Of a stretch of DNA of 64,000 nucleotides, positions 15,531 to 24,427 are shown one piece after another; within the stretch, counting starts at the first letter, position 1, and every line of letters begins with the position of its first letter. The stretch is taken from the NCBI GenBank assembly GCA_021414005.1, contig JAIOPH010000013.1, positions 270,541 through 334,540 of the forward strand, in the 5' to 3' direction. The notes beneath the pieces were generated by a model, which worked only from the letters and a program-made list of their open reading frames with translations, had not been told where the DNA came from and ran no database searches. The translations under genes and the position numbers were made by a program. This DNA comes from Chthoniobacter sp. GTDB taxonomy: Bacteria; Verrucomicrobiota; Verrucomicrobiia; Chthoniobacterales; Chthoniobacteraceae.

Positions 15531-18203
15531 TTGCGCATGCCACATCCTTCGCGCTCCCTCCATTGGCTTATTCTCGTCACGTTCAGCTTTTTTTGGGGAT
15601 TGCCGCAGGTCCACGCGGAACTGACTCAAGAGCAAATCACGAACGCCAAGTCGGCCACCGGCTTGTTGCTCACTCCCAGCGGGTTCGCCACGGCGTTTTG
15701 CGTTTCGGAATCGGGCATTTTCATCACCAGCAGCACTGCGCTGGATAAGGCCGGCGACGAAACCCTGTCTTTAATACTGGATCCGGCTGGAAAGGACCCA
15801 CAGCGCTATCCAGTGAAGGTCTTGCGCAAACTCAAGGGGACAGACCTGACCTGTCTGAAAGTCGCGTTGGACAAAAAAATGACGGCCTTGCCGCTGGGCG
15901 ACGTTTCCCACCTTTATGAAACCCGGCCAATCTGTGCATTCGGCTATCCGTCGGGGAAACTTCCTGACGGCGATCCAAAGGCGTATCCCGCCATCACCGT
16001 GAACATGGCGCGGATCATGTCTCTTCGTAAGAAGGGCGACACCCTCAGCTTGATGCAATTCGATGGGCCTGTGAATCGCGGAAACATCGGTGGGCCCGTC
16101 TTGGATACCGAGGGCAAGGTCATGGGAATTGTCTCCGCCGGGTTGGTCGTGACCGACCGTTCCGCCGGGAGCCCGGATGAGCCCTTGATGGAAGTAAACG
16201 GAACGGCCAACGGGGTGGTCGTCGCCAGAGGATCGTCCAGAATCACCACTGTAGGGTGCGAATTCGCGGTGCCGATTTCCCGGATCATCCAGGAGATCGA
16301 CACACCGGTGATCGAGGTCGATGCACCGAAGGTGAAATTCGAGAAACGGTTTGAGCCGGTGGAATTCACCGTTGCGGTGGATTGGATGCGCCCGCCCGCC
16401 TCGGAACCCGCGATTTCCGTGGAACTCACCGGTGACGGGGAGCCGCGGAAAGTGGAGGCCAGGAAGGGAGATGACGGGAAATACCGCGCTCAGATCGCCC
16501 CATTTGCAGAAAGGGCCATGACAGCCAAGACCCAGTTGCAGGTGACACTTGAATTCAACGGGGGACAGCTATCGGGCACGACGTCCGACTTGGATCTTGC
16601 CGTCGCGGGAAAGCCAACTGCGCTCCGGGAGTTTTCCACCATTGAGCGCGCCAAAGGTGGCACCGATTTTGTGGCGGACGGGAAACCCGTCGGAGCCTTG
16701 CCCGAACTGGCCGCGTTGCCGCTGAATATGAATGGGACAGTGTTGGCACTGGACGCTCAGAAGGCGAACAAGATTGCCCTTCGGGTTCCTCCGATCGAAC
16801 TCCCGACAATCTCTTTCAAAGCCCTGCTGACCATGCCCGAGGGCAAGGGATTCTCATCGGATGGCAAGGCGCTGAACATCCTTTCCTCCGAACTTCCTCC
16901 GACTGCTGCTTTGAAAGGAAAGTCCGAGATTTCAGGCCTCAAGGAATTCAAGCTCCCTTCCTCGATTAGTGATGTTGCGGTGGCCCAGAACGGGCGAGCC
17001 CTGCTCCTGTACATGAAGGAGTCAAAGAAACTGGCTGTGTTCGATGTGGTGGATCTCAAAATCCGCGGTTACATCAACCTGGCAGAAGATCGGGTGTTGT
17101 TCGCGGGTGGCTCGAGATACATCCTGATACTCAACCCGACAGCCAACCTTATTCAGCGGTACTCTGTGGAAACACTGCAGAAGGAACGAACCATCAACAA
17201 TTCCTTTGGCAACGTCGCCACGCTCACCATGGGTTATGCGTCGCCGAGCATCGCTCTGATGTTCGCCGCCGGATCGTCGTCCGGTGCCAAGGTTAAGGCC
17301 TTTGACGTGGAAAAAATGACCGTGGTATCCAACGGATCAGATCAGGCGACCTCCCGGATAGATGGCTCCAATGGCATCATCCGAGCAAGCGCCGACGGCC
17401 GGACCTTCGGTGTTTGCCGGGTGGGGACTTCCCCGAGTGGCTTCAGCATCCTGACGTTTCGGGACAATACCTTCAGTTTGAGCTACGAACATGAGTCGGT
17501 CGGAATTCTCGTTCCAAATGCGGATGGGTCGCAAATCTTCAGCAGCACCTCCGGCATCTATACCAATAAGTTTGTTCCCGTTCTGAAATCGTCGGGAAAC
17601 TGGAATGAGAGCACCTGTTATCTACCGTCGTATCATCCCATGTATTTCATCTCGGCTCCCATGGGAGCGCGTCGGGATTCCGGGGACAAGCAGGCACCCA
17701 AGACCGTGGGAATTTATCTGACCGGCTCGACCCAGTCGTTGCTGCAGATGTCTGAGGAATTTTCCGAGATGCAGAGCGGAAATCCGGAATCGCGTCCTCA
17801 GCAATCCGGTTCTGATCCCATTACCACCGACAAGCGGTACCATTTTTTCCCCCAGTTGGATCTCTTTTTAACCATCCCTCCAACCAACGATAAGATCGTG
17901 GTGCGCCCCCTCAATGTCCGAAAGCTTCTCGCCGAGAAAGGCATTGATTACCTTTATGTAACTTCTCTCGCGCCCTTGGGGAAGGTTTCTACGCCTTATC
18001 ACTATCAATTGGAAACAGCCTCGAAGGCGGGCGGCGTGAAGTGTTCGCTGCAGTCTGGTCCGTCCGGACTGACTGTTGAAGCCAGTGGAGCGGTCGCGTG
18101 GAACGCACCGGCCCAACCCGTCGAGGAAACCGTCATCGTCTCGTTGAAGGACGCTTCCGGTCAGGAGGCGTTTCACACCTTCCGGATCGTGGTGACCGAG
18201 TAG
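15531..18203 (+). CDS. large secreted protein: degenerate trypsin-like domain, propeller-like region and Ig-like C-terminus
   Basis: An 890-aa protein with a signal peptide ending near QVHA. Residues ~40-240 follow the trypsin/DegP fold, with a TAFCVSESGIFITSSTAL strand pair, TDLTCLKV and GNIGGPVLDTEGKVMGIVSA. The catalytic Ser in the usual GNSGG is Ile (GNIGG), and the His in the usual TNAHVV position is Thr (TSSTAL). The Asp is retained. Protease activity is therefore unlikely. The middle (~480-770) has repeated strand patterns like a beta-propeller. The last ~80 residues resemble a putative Ig/cadherin-like fold (AVAWNAPAQPVEETVIVSL). It is probably an extracytoplasmic binding or structural protein; the target is unknown. 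Confidence 0.7.
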   Translation: MRMPHPSRSLHWLILVTFSFFWGLPQVHAELTQEQITNAKSATGLLLTPSGFATAFCVSESGIFITSSTALDKAGDETLSLILDPAGKDPQRYPVKVLRKLKGTDLTCLKVALDKKMTALPLGDVSHLYETRPICAFGYPSGKLPDGDPKAYPAITVNMARIMSLRKKGDTLSLMQFDGPVNRGNIGGPVLDTEGKVMGIVSAGLVVTDRSAGSPDEPLMEVNGTANGVVVARGSSRITTVGCEFAVPISRIIQEIDTPVIEVDAPKVKFEKRFEPVEFTVAVDWMRPPASEPAISVELTGDGEPRKVEARKGDDGKYRAQIAPFAERAMTAKTQLQVTLEFNGGQLSGTTSDLDLAVAGKPTALREFSTIERAKGGTDFVADGKPVGALPELAALPLNMNGTVLALDAQKANKIALRVPPIELPTISFKALLTMPEGKGFSSDGKALNILSSELPPTAALKGKSEISGLKEFKLPSSISDVAVAQNGRALLLYMKESKKLAVFDVVDLKIRGYINLAEDRVLFAGGSRYILILNPTANLIQRYSVETLQKERTINNSFGNVATLTMGYASPSIALMFAAGSSSGAKVKAFDVEKMTVVSNGSDQATSRIDGSNGIIRASADGRTFGVCRVGTSPSGFSILTFRDNTFSLSYEHESVGILVPNADGSQIFSSTSGIYTNKFVPVLKSSGNWNESTCYLPSYHPMYFISAPMGARRDSGDKQAPKTVGIYLTGSTQSLLQMSEEFSEMQSGNPESRPQQSGSDPITTDKRYHFFPQLDLFLTIPPTNDKIVVRPLNVRKLLAEKGIDYLYVTSLAPLGKVSTPYHYQLETASKAGGVKCSLQSGPSGLTVEASGAVAWNAPAQPVEETVIVSLKDASGQEAFHTFRIVVTE

Positions 18204-18234
18204 TCCGGCGGCATTTCTCCAGGTTATGCTTTGG

Positions 18235-18336
18235 ATGTTTTCCAATCCTGACAGCGCCATCGTCATCGTCCGCCACGGTTCGACTGTGAACCCGGACTCC
18301 AGCGCGCCCACGTTCGATCCCGAGCGTGCCGTATGA
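18235..18336 (+). pseudogene. copied 5' fragment of cbiX, overlapping the amidohydrolase start
   Basis: A 33-codon frame, MFSNPDSAIVIVRHGSTVNP then DSSAPTFDPERAV, nearly repeats the first codons of cbiX (13969 onward). From codon 5 to codon 28 the two DNA stretches differ at 6 of 72 bases. The metal-site VGHGS has become VRHGS. The fragment ends in TGA, overlapping the amidohydrolase ATG as ATGA (18333-18336), so its translation would feed ribosomes into the next gene. It is a duplicated fragment rather than a working chelatase. Confidence 0.8.
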
Positions 18337-19556
18337 TTCTCCGCGCCCGCGCCATCGTCACGATGGACGGCCCGCCGATTGAAAACGGGGCCGTCGCCAT
18401 CGAGGGCAACCGCATCATCGCCGTCGGGCGAAGCGAGGATGTCGCCGTGCCTGCGGGGGAGACGGTGCTCGACCTCGGCGAGGTCGCGCTGCTGCCGGGG
18501 TTGATCAACGCGCACTGCCATCTCGACTACTCGATGATGCGCAACGCGATCTCGCGGCCGAAAAGTTTCACCGCGTGGGTGCAGCGGATCAACGCCCTCA
18601 AGCGCAGCCTCGACAACGACGATTACCTTGCTGCGATTCGGCGCGGTTTTGCCGAGCTGCGCAAATGGGGGACGACCAGCGTGTGCAACATCGAGGCTTT
18701 CCCCGAACTCATGCCGCACCTCGCCCCGTCGCCGCTGCGCACCTGGTGGTTTTACGAGATGATCGACATCCGCCATCGCATTACCTCCGACGACGTGGTC
18801 GCGGGCGCGCTCGCCTTTTTTCAGCATCGCGAAAACTCGCTCGACAGCTCCGGCCTCAGCCCGCACGCGCCCTACACCGCCTCGCTCGCGCTCTACCAGC
18901 TTGCCAACACCTGTGGCGACGCCTTCGCCATGCCGCTGACCACGCACGTCGCGGAATCGCGCGAGGAGTTCGCGATGTTTCGCGATGCCGCCGGGCCGCT
19001 CCACGACTTCATGTCCGCGCTCCAGCGACCGATGGGTGACTGCGGTCGGACCACGCCGTTCGCGCATCTTTGGCAAAGCGGCGCGATCAACGGCCGCTGG
19101 CTGCTCGCCCACATGAATGAGCTGACCGATGACGACTTTGCCCTCCTCGCCAGCGTCCCGCGCGACAGTCTGCCCAGCATCGTCCACTGCCCCGGCTCAC
19201 TGCGTTATTTCCAGCACACCCCGTTTCCATACCGCCGCCTGCACGACCTCGGGGTGAACCTCTGCCTCGGCACCGACAGCCTCGCCAGCACCCGCACGCT
19301 CAGCCTTTTCGAAGAACTGCGCTCTCTTGCCAAAACCGACCCCTGGCTCACGCCCGAGCAGCTCCTTCGCACCGTTACCGTCCACCCCGCCCGCGCCCTC
19401 CGCCGCCGCGGCCAACTCGGCCAAATTACTCCCGGCGCCCTTGCCGACCTGATCGCCTTGCCCGCGTCCGGCGACCTCGCCACCGTTTACGAGGAAGTCA
19501 TCCAACACGATCAGCCGATCGCGTGGACCATGATTGACGGGCAGGTCCTTGCGTGA
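18333..19556 (+). CDS. amidohydrolase (cytosine/adenosine deaminase-like superfamily)
   Basis: A 407-aa metal-dependent hydrolase. The metal ligands appear as NAHCHLD (HxH), LSPHAPYT, THVAES and LGTDSLAS, and the C-terminus has the usual NPA-like VHPARALRRRGQLGQITPG and the final beta-sandwich strand. It is of normal length for the TRZ/ATZ/SsnA-type deaminases. The substrate cannot be read from the sequence; guanine, chlorinated triazines or an aminofutalosine-type nucleoside are family options. The start is set by the ATGA overlap with the cbiX-like fragment, and a ribosome-binding site of its own is not evident. Confidence 0.85.
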   Translation: MILRARAIVTMDGPPIENGAVAIEGNRIIAVGRSEDVAVPAGETVLDLGEVALLPGLINAHCHLDYSMMRNAISRPKSFTAWVQRINALKRSLDNDDYLAAIRRGFAELRKWGTTSVCNIEAFPELMPHLAPSPLRTWWFYEMIDIRHRITSDDVVAGALAFFQHRENSLDSSGLSPHAPYTASLALYQLANTCGDAFAMPLTTHVAESREEFAMFRDAAGPLHDFMSALQRPMGDCGRTTPFAHLWQSGAINGRWLLAHMNELTDDDFALLASVPRDSLPSIVHCPGSLRYFQHTPFPYRRLHDLGVNLCLGTDSLASTRTLSLFEELRSLAKTDPWLTPEQLLRTVTVHPARALRRRGQLGQITPGALADLIALPASGDLATVYEEVIQHDQPIAWTMIDGQVLA

Positions 19557-19644
19557 TCACCGTTCATGACAGATTCCGCAAGAGCAGCGGAATTTCCGTT
19601 TGACTACTCCCGCCCCCGACGCCGACACTCCGCGCCCTTTCGCC

Positions 19645-20124
19645 ATGCGCCACACCATTTCCGTCCTCGTAGAAAACAAGTTCGGCGTGCTCACGCGAAT
19701 CGCCGGCATGTTCAGCGGGCGCGGCTTCAATATCGACTCGCTCAACGTGGGTCCCACGCTCGATCCCTCGACCTCGCGGATGACCATCGTGGTCAAAGGC
19801 GACGACACCACCCTTGAGCAGGTCACCAAGCAGCTCAACAAGTTGATCGACGTGATCAAAATCGAGGATTTTCACGACGAGGAAATCGTCGAGCGCGAGC
19901 TTGTGCTCATGCGCGTGAACGTGAACTCCGAAACGCGCGCCGAGGTGATGCAGATCGGCGACATCTTCCGCGCGAAGATCATCGACGTGCAGATCAACAA
20001 CCTCGCCATTGAGATCACCGGCAACGAGTCGAAGATCGACAAGTTTCTCATGCTCATGGGCAAGTTTGGCATCACCGAACTCACCCGCACCGGCCGAGTG
20101 GCGCTCGCCCGCAAGTCCAACTAA
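19645..20124 (+). CDS. ilvN: acetolactate synthase small (regulatory) subunit
   Basis: A 159-aa protein with the N-terminal ACT domain MRHTISVLVENKFGVLTRIA, then GMFSGRGFNIDSLNV, and the C-terminal ALS-ss-C domain ending in ITELTRTGRVALARKSN. The regulatory subunit binds valine and stimulates the catalytic subunit in branched-chain amino-acid synthesis. The start at ATG 19645 matches the family N-terminus; a TTG at 19600 would add 15 residues. The large subunit ilvB is not next to it. Confidence 0.93.
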   Translation: MRHTISVLVENKFGVLTRIAGMFSGRGFNIDSLNVGPTLDPSTSRMTIVVKGDDTTLEQVTKQLNKLIDVIKIEDFHDEEIVERELVLMRVNVNSETRAEVMQIGDIFRAKIIDVQINNLAIEITGNESKIDKFLMLMGKFGITELTRTGRVALARKSN

Positions 20125-20455
20125 ACGGAACCCGCCCCGACGCGAAGGGGGAGAGCCGCGCACGCTCTTCGGTGGCAGAGCGAGTGCATTTTCCGATGGT
20201 CGAATCCGTGCTGCACTGCCGCAATTGGCACCGTCAGCCCGCGCGTTCAGCCACCAGCCTACCTCGCGCAGATCTCCGCGGTCCTTGAGTAAAGACTCCG
20301 AGGGGCCACCCAACCAGCCCACGCTCGAACTCCATCCAGCTCCACCAGATGGGCGTGGCCAAGTCGGAAGGAATCGCTGGCCGAACCTGCGCCCCGCCCC
20401 CAATTCCAAGCCTTGTTGAAAAAAGGGTTCTACTTACCGCTAGCCGCTGGCCCGC
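20125..20455. other. intergenic region of ~330 bp between ilvN and rpsP
   Basis: The 3' ends of ilvN (plus) and rpsP (minus) face each other across this gap. I see no convincing gene, RNA or terminator hairpin. An open plus-strand frame crosses it but has no recognisable domain. Confidence 0.5.
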
Positions 20456-20713
20456 TTACGCGGCGACAGGCGTCTTCTTGCGAGCTTTTTTGATGATGCT
20501 GCGGACAGTGTCGGAAGGCCGGGCTCCGTTGGTGACCCAGTAGTCCACGCGCGCGAGGTCGATGTTGGCGTTGTCGCCCTGCTTCTTCGGATCGTAGTTG
20601 CCGATGATCTCGATGAATTTGCCGTCGCGCGGGCTGCGCTGGTCGGCGACGACGACTTTGTAATACGGTTTGTTAAGGTTTCCCTCGCGGCGAAGACGGA
20701 TGCTGACGGCCAT
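20456..20713 (-). CDS. rpsP: 30S ribosomal protein S16
   Basis: An 85-aa bS16 starting MAVSIRLRREGNLNKPYYKV and containing VVADQRSPRDGKFIEIIGNY, full length. It binds 16S rRNA during 30S assembly. It lies directly downstream of ffh on the same strand, a common bacterial arrangement that often continues with rimM and trmD; those are not found here. Confidence 0.97.
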   Translation of the reverse strand: MAVSIRLRREGNLNKPYYKVVVADQRSPRDGKFIEIIGNYDPKKQGDNANIDLARVDYWVTNGARPSDTVRSIIKKARKKTPVAA

Positions 20714-20755
20714 GGTGTTGTTTAGTTGGTTGCTGATTCGTTGAGTTGAAATTTC

Positions 20756-22084
20756 TTAGCGGATGCCGAAGCGGGGCGTGCCGGAGCGCGCCATCATCTT
20801 CTTCATTTTGCCCATTCCCTTCATCATCTTCCGCATTTGGCCGAAGCGCTGAAGGAGATCGTTTACTTCGGTGACGGTAACTCCACTTCCACGGGCGATC
20901 CTCTGGCGGCGGCGGGCATTCAAAATGTCCGGGTTGGTCCGCTCTGCGAGGGTCATCGAAAGCACTATCGCTTCGACCCGCTTCATCTGTTTTTCGTCAA
21001 TCGAAAAGTTTTTGAGGTTACCCATGCCGGGGATCATGCCAAGCAGATTTTCCATCGGCCCGAGTTTTCGCAGCATTTTGAACTGGGAAAGGAAGTCGTT
21101 CAGGTCGAACGACGCCGTCCGCATCTTCTCCTCCATCCGCCGCGCTTCGTCCTCGTCGATGGCCGCCGCCGCCTTTTCCACCAGCCCCACGATGTCGCCC
21201 ATGCCAAGGATGCGCCCGGCCAGCCGGTCGGGGTAAAACGGCTCGAATTGGTCCAGTTTTTCGCCCACGCCGGCGAATTTGATCGGTCGCTGCGTGACCT
21301 CGCGCATGGAAAGCGCCGCGCCGCCGCGGGCATCGCCATCGAGCTTCGTGAGCACCAGGCCGGTGATGTCCAGCGCCTCGTGGAAATGCGTGGCCACGCT
21401 CACCGCCTGCTGGCCGGTCGCGGCGTCGGCCACGAGCAGAACCTCCTGCGGTCGCAAAAACTCGCGCAGCCCTTTGATCTCCGCGATGAGCGCCGCGTCG
21501 ATTTCCTGCCGTCCGGCGGTGTCGAAAATCTGCACGTTTCCGGTCTGCGTCTTGGCCCATTCGAGCGCCTGCGCGGCCACTTTCTTCACGTCCGTCTCCC
21601 CCGCCTGCGGGGTGAAAACGGGCACGCCGACCTGTTTGGCGAGCTGGGCGAGCTGTTCGACGGCGGCTGGCCGGTAAAGGTCGCACGCGATCAGCAGGGG
21701 GGCTTTGCCCTGCTTTTTCAGCCACGCCGCCAGTTTGCCGCTGGAGGTGGTTTTGCCCGCGCCGTTCAAGCCCACCATCATGATCCGCGCGGGCTGGTCG
21801 AGGTTGAGCGGCGCATTATCCCCGCCGAGGAGCGCGGTTAGTTCATCGTGAAAAATTTTGACGATCTGCTGTCCCGGCGCGACTCCGCGCAGCACGGATT
21901 CGCCGAGCGCCTTATCCTTCACCCGGGCGATGAACCCTTTGGCAACGCCGAACTCCACGTCCGCCTCGAGCAGCGCCATCCGTACCGCGCGCATGGCGTC
22001 GGTGATGTTCGTCTCCGAGATCGTCCCGTGACCACGCAGGTCCTTGAAGACGTCTTGGAGTTTGTCGGCGAGCAGGGAAAACAT
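20756..22084 (-). CDS. ffh: signal recognition particle protein Ffh
   Basis: A 442-aa SRP54-type GTPase. It has an N-terminal four-helix domain, then the G domain with P-loop VGLNGAGKTTSSGKLA, IFDTAGRQEID and the TKLDGDARGGAALSM motif. The C-terminal M domain is methionine-rich, with the GKMKKMMARSGTPRFG end. It binds signal sequences and the SRP RNA for co-translational targeting to the membrane. It is divergent from scpA across ~120 bp, which should hold promoters for both directions. Confidence 0.97.
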   Translation of the reverse strand: MFSLLADKLQDVFKDLRGHGTISETNITDAMRAVRMALLEADVEFGVAKGFIARVKDKALGESVLRGVAPGQQIVKIFHDELTALLGGDNAPLNLDQPARIMMVGLNGAGKTTSSGKLAAWLKKQGKAPLLIACDLYRPAAVEQLAQLAKQVGVPVFTPQAGETDVKKVAAQALEWAKTQTGNVQIFDTAGRQEIDAALIAEIKGLREFLRPQEVLLVADAATGQQAVSVATHFHEALDITGLVLTKLDGDARGGAALSMREVTQRPIKFAGVGEKLDQFEPFYPDRLAGRILGMGDIVGLVEKAAAAIDEDEARRMEEKMRTASFDLNDFLSQFKMLRKLGPMENLLGMIPGMGNLKNFSIDEKQMKRVEAIVLSMTLAERTNPDILNARRRQRIARGSGVTVTEVNDLLQRFGQMRKMMKGMGKMKKMMARSGTPRFGIR

Positions 22085-22204
22085 GAAAGCGGGCGCGCAG
22101 ACTAGCGCAGAACGGGCGCTTGTCGAGCGACGGGCCGCAGGCCGGCGGAGGCCTCCACTTGCCGCTTCCCATTCGCGCGGGCGGCTCTTTAATCTCGCCG
22201 GCCC

Positions 22205-22924
22205 ATGTCTCAGGAATATCGCGTCAAACTCGAGGTCTTCGAAGGCCCGCTCGATCTGTTGCTCTACCTCATCAAGAAGGATGAGGTGGACATTTATGAC
22301 ATCTCGCTGGAGCGGATTACGGCCCAGTATCTGGAGTTCATGGACGCGTTCAAAGTCCTCGATCTCGAAGTCGCGGGCGAGTTTGTGGTCATGGCGGCAA
22401 ACCTCATTTATCTAAAAAGCCGCGCGCTCCTCCCGGTGCATGTCCAACCGCCGGACGAGGAGGCCGAGGAGGCCGATCCGCGCTGGGATCTCATTCGGCA
22501 GCTCGTGGAGTACAAGAAATTCAAGGACGCGGCGGCGCAGCTCTCGCAGCGCGAGGTGGAGCAGAGCAACCTTTTCGCCCGCATGTCGGACGCCGCGGAT
22601 CAGGTGCCGGAGCGGCCCCTCGGCGAGGTCAGCGTTTTCGACCTCATCAATGCCTTCAACAGCGTGCTCAAGCGCATCACTACGAAGAGCGAAGATTTGC
22701 GCGAGATTTTCGAGGAGAACTACACGGTTTCCGACAAGATTGACCTCATCATGAAAATGATGGCGTCCGGCGTGGCGCTGAAATTCACCGAGCTGTTTGC
22801 CGGTGCCGCTTCGCGCACGGAGATCGTCGTCACCTTCCTCGCGCTGCTGGAGCTGATCCGGCTGAAACAAGTCCGCTGCGAGCAGGCCGAGCCGTTTGCG
22901 GAAATCGAATTGCGGACAGCTTAA
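22205..22924 (+). CDS. scpA: segregation and condensation protein A
   Basis: A 239-aa kleisin of the SMC complex. It starts with the family signature YRVKLEVFEGPLDLLLYLIK, followed by DIYDISLERITAQYLEFM. The C-terminal winged-helix portion ends with the VTFLALLELIRLKQV motif. It bridges SMC heads and binds ScpB. scpB starts 24 bp downstream with a GGAG ribosome-binding sequence, so the pair form an operon. SMC itself is not in the window. Confidence 0.96.
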   Translation: MSQEYRVKLEVFEGPLDLLLYLIKKDEVDIYDISLERITAQYLEFMDAFKVLDLEVAGEFVVMAANLIYLKSRALLPVHVQPPDEEAEEADPRWDLIRQLVEYKKFKDAAAQLSQREVEQSNLFARMSDAADQVPERPLGEVSVFDLINAFNSVLKRITTKSEDLREIFEENYTVSDKIDLIMKMMASGVALKFTELFAGAASRTEIVVTFLALLELIRLKQVRCEQAEPFAEIELRTA

Positions 22925-22948
22925 TCGCGCGAAGAATCGGAGAACCCC

Positions 22949-23680
22949 ATGACTTTGAAACAAGTGATCGAGGCGCTGGTGTTTGCTTCGCCCAAACCCA
23001 TCACGACGAAAGAAATAGTCGCGGCGCTGCGCGCTGCGGGCGAGGGCACGGAGGATCAGGAAGCGAAGGATTTCGCGGCGGCGAAAGAGGCGAACGTGCT
23101 CGAAGTGCTCGCCGAAGTGCAGGCGGATTTGGTGGCAAGCGGACGAGCCTTTCAGCTCGTCGAGCGTGTGAATGGCTGGACGCTCGTGAGCGACCCGGCG
23201 TGCGCGCAGTGGGTGCGGCAGCTTTACCCCGAGGCCAAGCCCACGCGCCTGACTGGACCGCAGCTCGAAACGCTGGCCATCATCGCCTACCGGCAGCCGG
23301 TCACGCGCGCGGACTGCGAAGCGGTGCGCGGAGTGAGTGTGGATGGCGTGATGCAGGTGCTCCTCGACCGCAGCCTCGTGAAAATCGCCGGCCGCGCCGA
23401 AGTCCCCGGTCGCCCGCTGCTCTACTCCACCACGGAGTATTTCCTCCAGCATTTCGGCCTGAAGACGACCGACGAACTGCCTAACGCCAGCGAACTCAAG
23501 CGCATCGTTTTGCCCACCGCGCCGGTGCCGGCGGAGGAAAAAGCGGACGAACCGAAAGCCGAGGAGCTGCCGCTTTCGTCCGATCCGGTTTCCGAAACGA
23601 CCGATCCCGCCGAACCAGCCACCACAGAGCCTGATAACGCTTTCGCCAACGAACCCGCATCGCCCGCCGAGCCCCTTTAA
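22949..23680 (+). CDS. scpB: segregation and condensation protein B
   Basis: A 243-aa protein with two winged-helix domains, including LTGPQLETLAIIAYRQPVTR and VRGVSVDGVMQVLLDRSLV, then GRPLLYSTTEYFLQHFGL. The Glu/Pro/Ala-rich C-terminal tail after about residue 190 is low complexity and probably disordered. ScpB dimers bind ScpA in the SMC complex. The gene ends 2 bp before a short AT-rich repeat that bounds an accessory insert. Confidence 0.95.
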   Translation: MTLKQVIEALVFASPKPITTKEIVAALRAAGEGTEDQEAKDFAAAKEANVLEVLAEVQADLVASGRAFQLVERVNGWTLVSDPACAQWVRQLYPEAKPTRLTGPQLETLAIIAYRQPVTRADCEAVRGVSVDGVMQVLLDRSLVKIAGRAEVPGRPLLYSTTEYFLQHFGLKTTDELPNASELKRIVLPTAPVPAEEKADEPKAEELPLSSDPVSETTDPAEPATTEPDNAFANEPASPAEPL

Positions 23681-23682
23681 GG

Positions 23683-23693
23683 TTTCAGATTTC
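23683..23693 (+). repeat. left arm of 11-bp inverted repeat flanking an accessory insert
   Basis: TTTCAGATTTC begins 3 bases after the scpB stop and is the exact reverse complement of GAAATCTGAAA at 24413-24423. Overlapping copies of CAGAT follow (23691-23705). The arms enclose exactly the two accessory genes between scpB and pheA. Confidence 0.6.
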
Positions 23694-23733
23694 AGATCGC
23701 AGATTGCAAAGTGAGGCGTTGCTCGCGTCATCC

Positions 23734-23964
23734 ATGAATAGGAAACCGAGAGGAATTCTTGCTGACGCCGTAAACGAAACGGATGTCATTCTCGTTAAGT
23801 GCTGTTCCGGATTACGTCCCACTTACGAGATTCGTCTGGCTACTTTCATGGCGCAGCAGATTCACCGCAGGCTTCGACTTATCCTGACGACAGGTGCATC
23901 GGCACATCCATCTCTAACCGACTACGCTAGGCTGCACGGGGTTTCCATCGAGCATCACCAATGA
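23734..23964 (+). CDS. small hypothetical protein in accessory insert
   Basis: A 76-aa protein starting MNRKPRGILADAVNETDVIL, with no recognised domain, signal peptide or membrane segment. Its stop overlaps the start of the next gene as ATGA, so the two are probably co-translated. The TTG upstream at 23704 would add residues made from repeat sequence, so the ATG was preferred. It could be a short relic of a toxin or DNA-interacting protein; this is speculation. Confidence 0.45.
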   Translation: MNRKPRGILADAVNETDVILVKCCSGLRPTYEIRLATFMAQQIHRRLRLILTTGASAHPSLTDYARLHGVSIEHHQ

Positions 23965-24356
23965 GCCTTTACCTCGCTATTTTCGACGGCGAAAACGACG
24001 TAGCGGGCTGGGTCTTCGGCCACTACAGCGACTTCGGCTGTTTCCGCGACACGATCGCAGCCAAACTCAGATCTGAGGATTACCCCACCTTAATGACGCA
24101 TACGGATTGCGACGGTGATTGGTCCACTGCCCAATTGCCCAATCTCCGCAGCGAGCTTGACTCCATCGCCGCCGGATTTCGCCGACTGCCCGCGGAGGAT
24201 CCCAAGCAGGGATTCGAGCACACCGCCCAATATCGTCAGGGTGCGCGTTCGCTTTACGAATGCTTCCATAACGTAGATGGCGAGAATATCTTTGAAGCTC
24301 TAATCGCGCTTTGTGACGAGGGCATCCGACTCAAGCAGCCAATTACTTTCCAATGA
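23961..24356 (+). CDS. Imm70-like immunity protein (putative)
   Basis: A 131-aa cytoplasmic protein, MSLYLAIFDGENDVAGWVF then GHYSDFGCFRDTIAA and PTLMTHTDCDGDWS. The pattern of an N-terminal strand, a G-x-Y-x-DF-x-x-FRD motif and an HxDCDGxW motif recalls polymorphic-toxin immunity proteins of the Imm70 type, though this is from memory. No cognate toxin with a recognisable nuclease or deaminase domain is next to it, so it would be an orphan immunity gene. It lies inside the 11-bp inverted repeat. Confidence 0.5.
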   Translation: MSLYLAIFDGENDVAGWVFGHYSDFGCFRDTIAAKLRSEDYPTLMTHTDCDGDWSTAQLPNLRSELDSIAAGFRRLPAEDPKQGFEHTAQYRQGARSLYECFHNVDGENIFEALIALCDEGIRLKQPITFQ

Positions 24357-24412
24357 CCGGAAAGCCTAAGCGCTGAGGAGAACTGTCCCGCACGTTCCGC
24401 TTTTCCAAATTC

Positions 24413-24423
24413 GAAATCTGAAA
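24413..24423 (-). repeat. right arm of 11-bp inverted repeat flanking an accessory insert
   Basis: GAAATCTGAAA ends 4 bases before the pheA ATG and is the exact reverse complement of 23683-23693. It lies in the place where the pheA ribosome-binding site should be, so insertion may have rebuilt the pheA leader. Confidence 0.6.
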
Positions 24424-24427
24424 TTCC

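Noticed and set aside
20125..20455. Possible gene or RNA between ilvN and rpsP
   Set aside because: No domain, tRNA-like clover or terminator hairpin could be supported.
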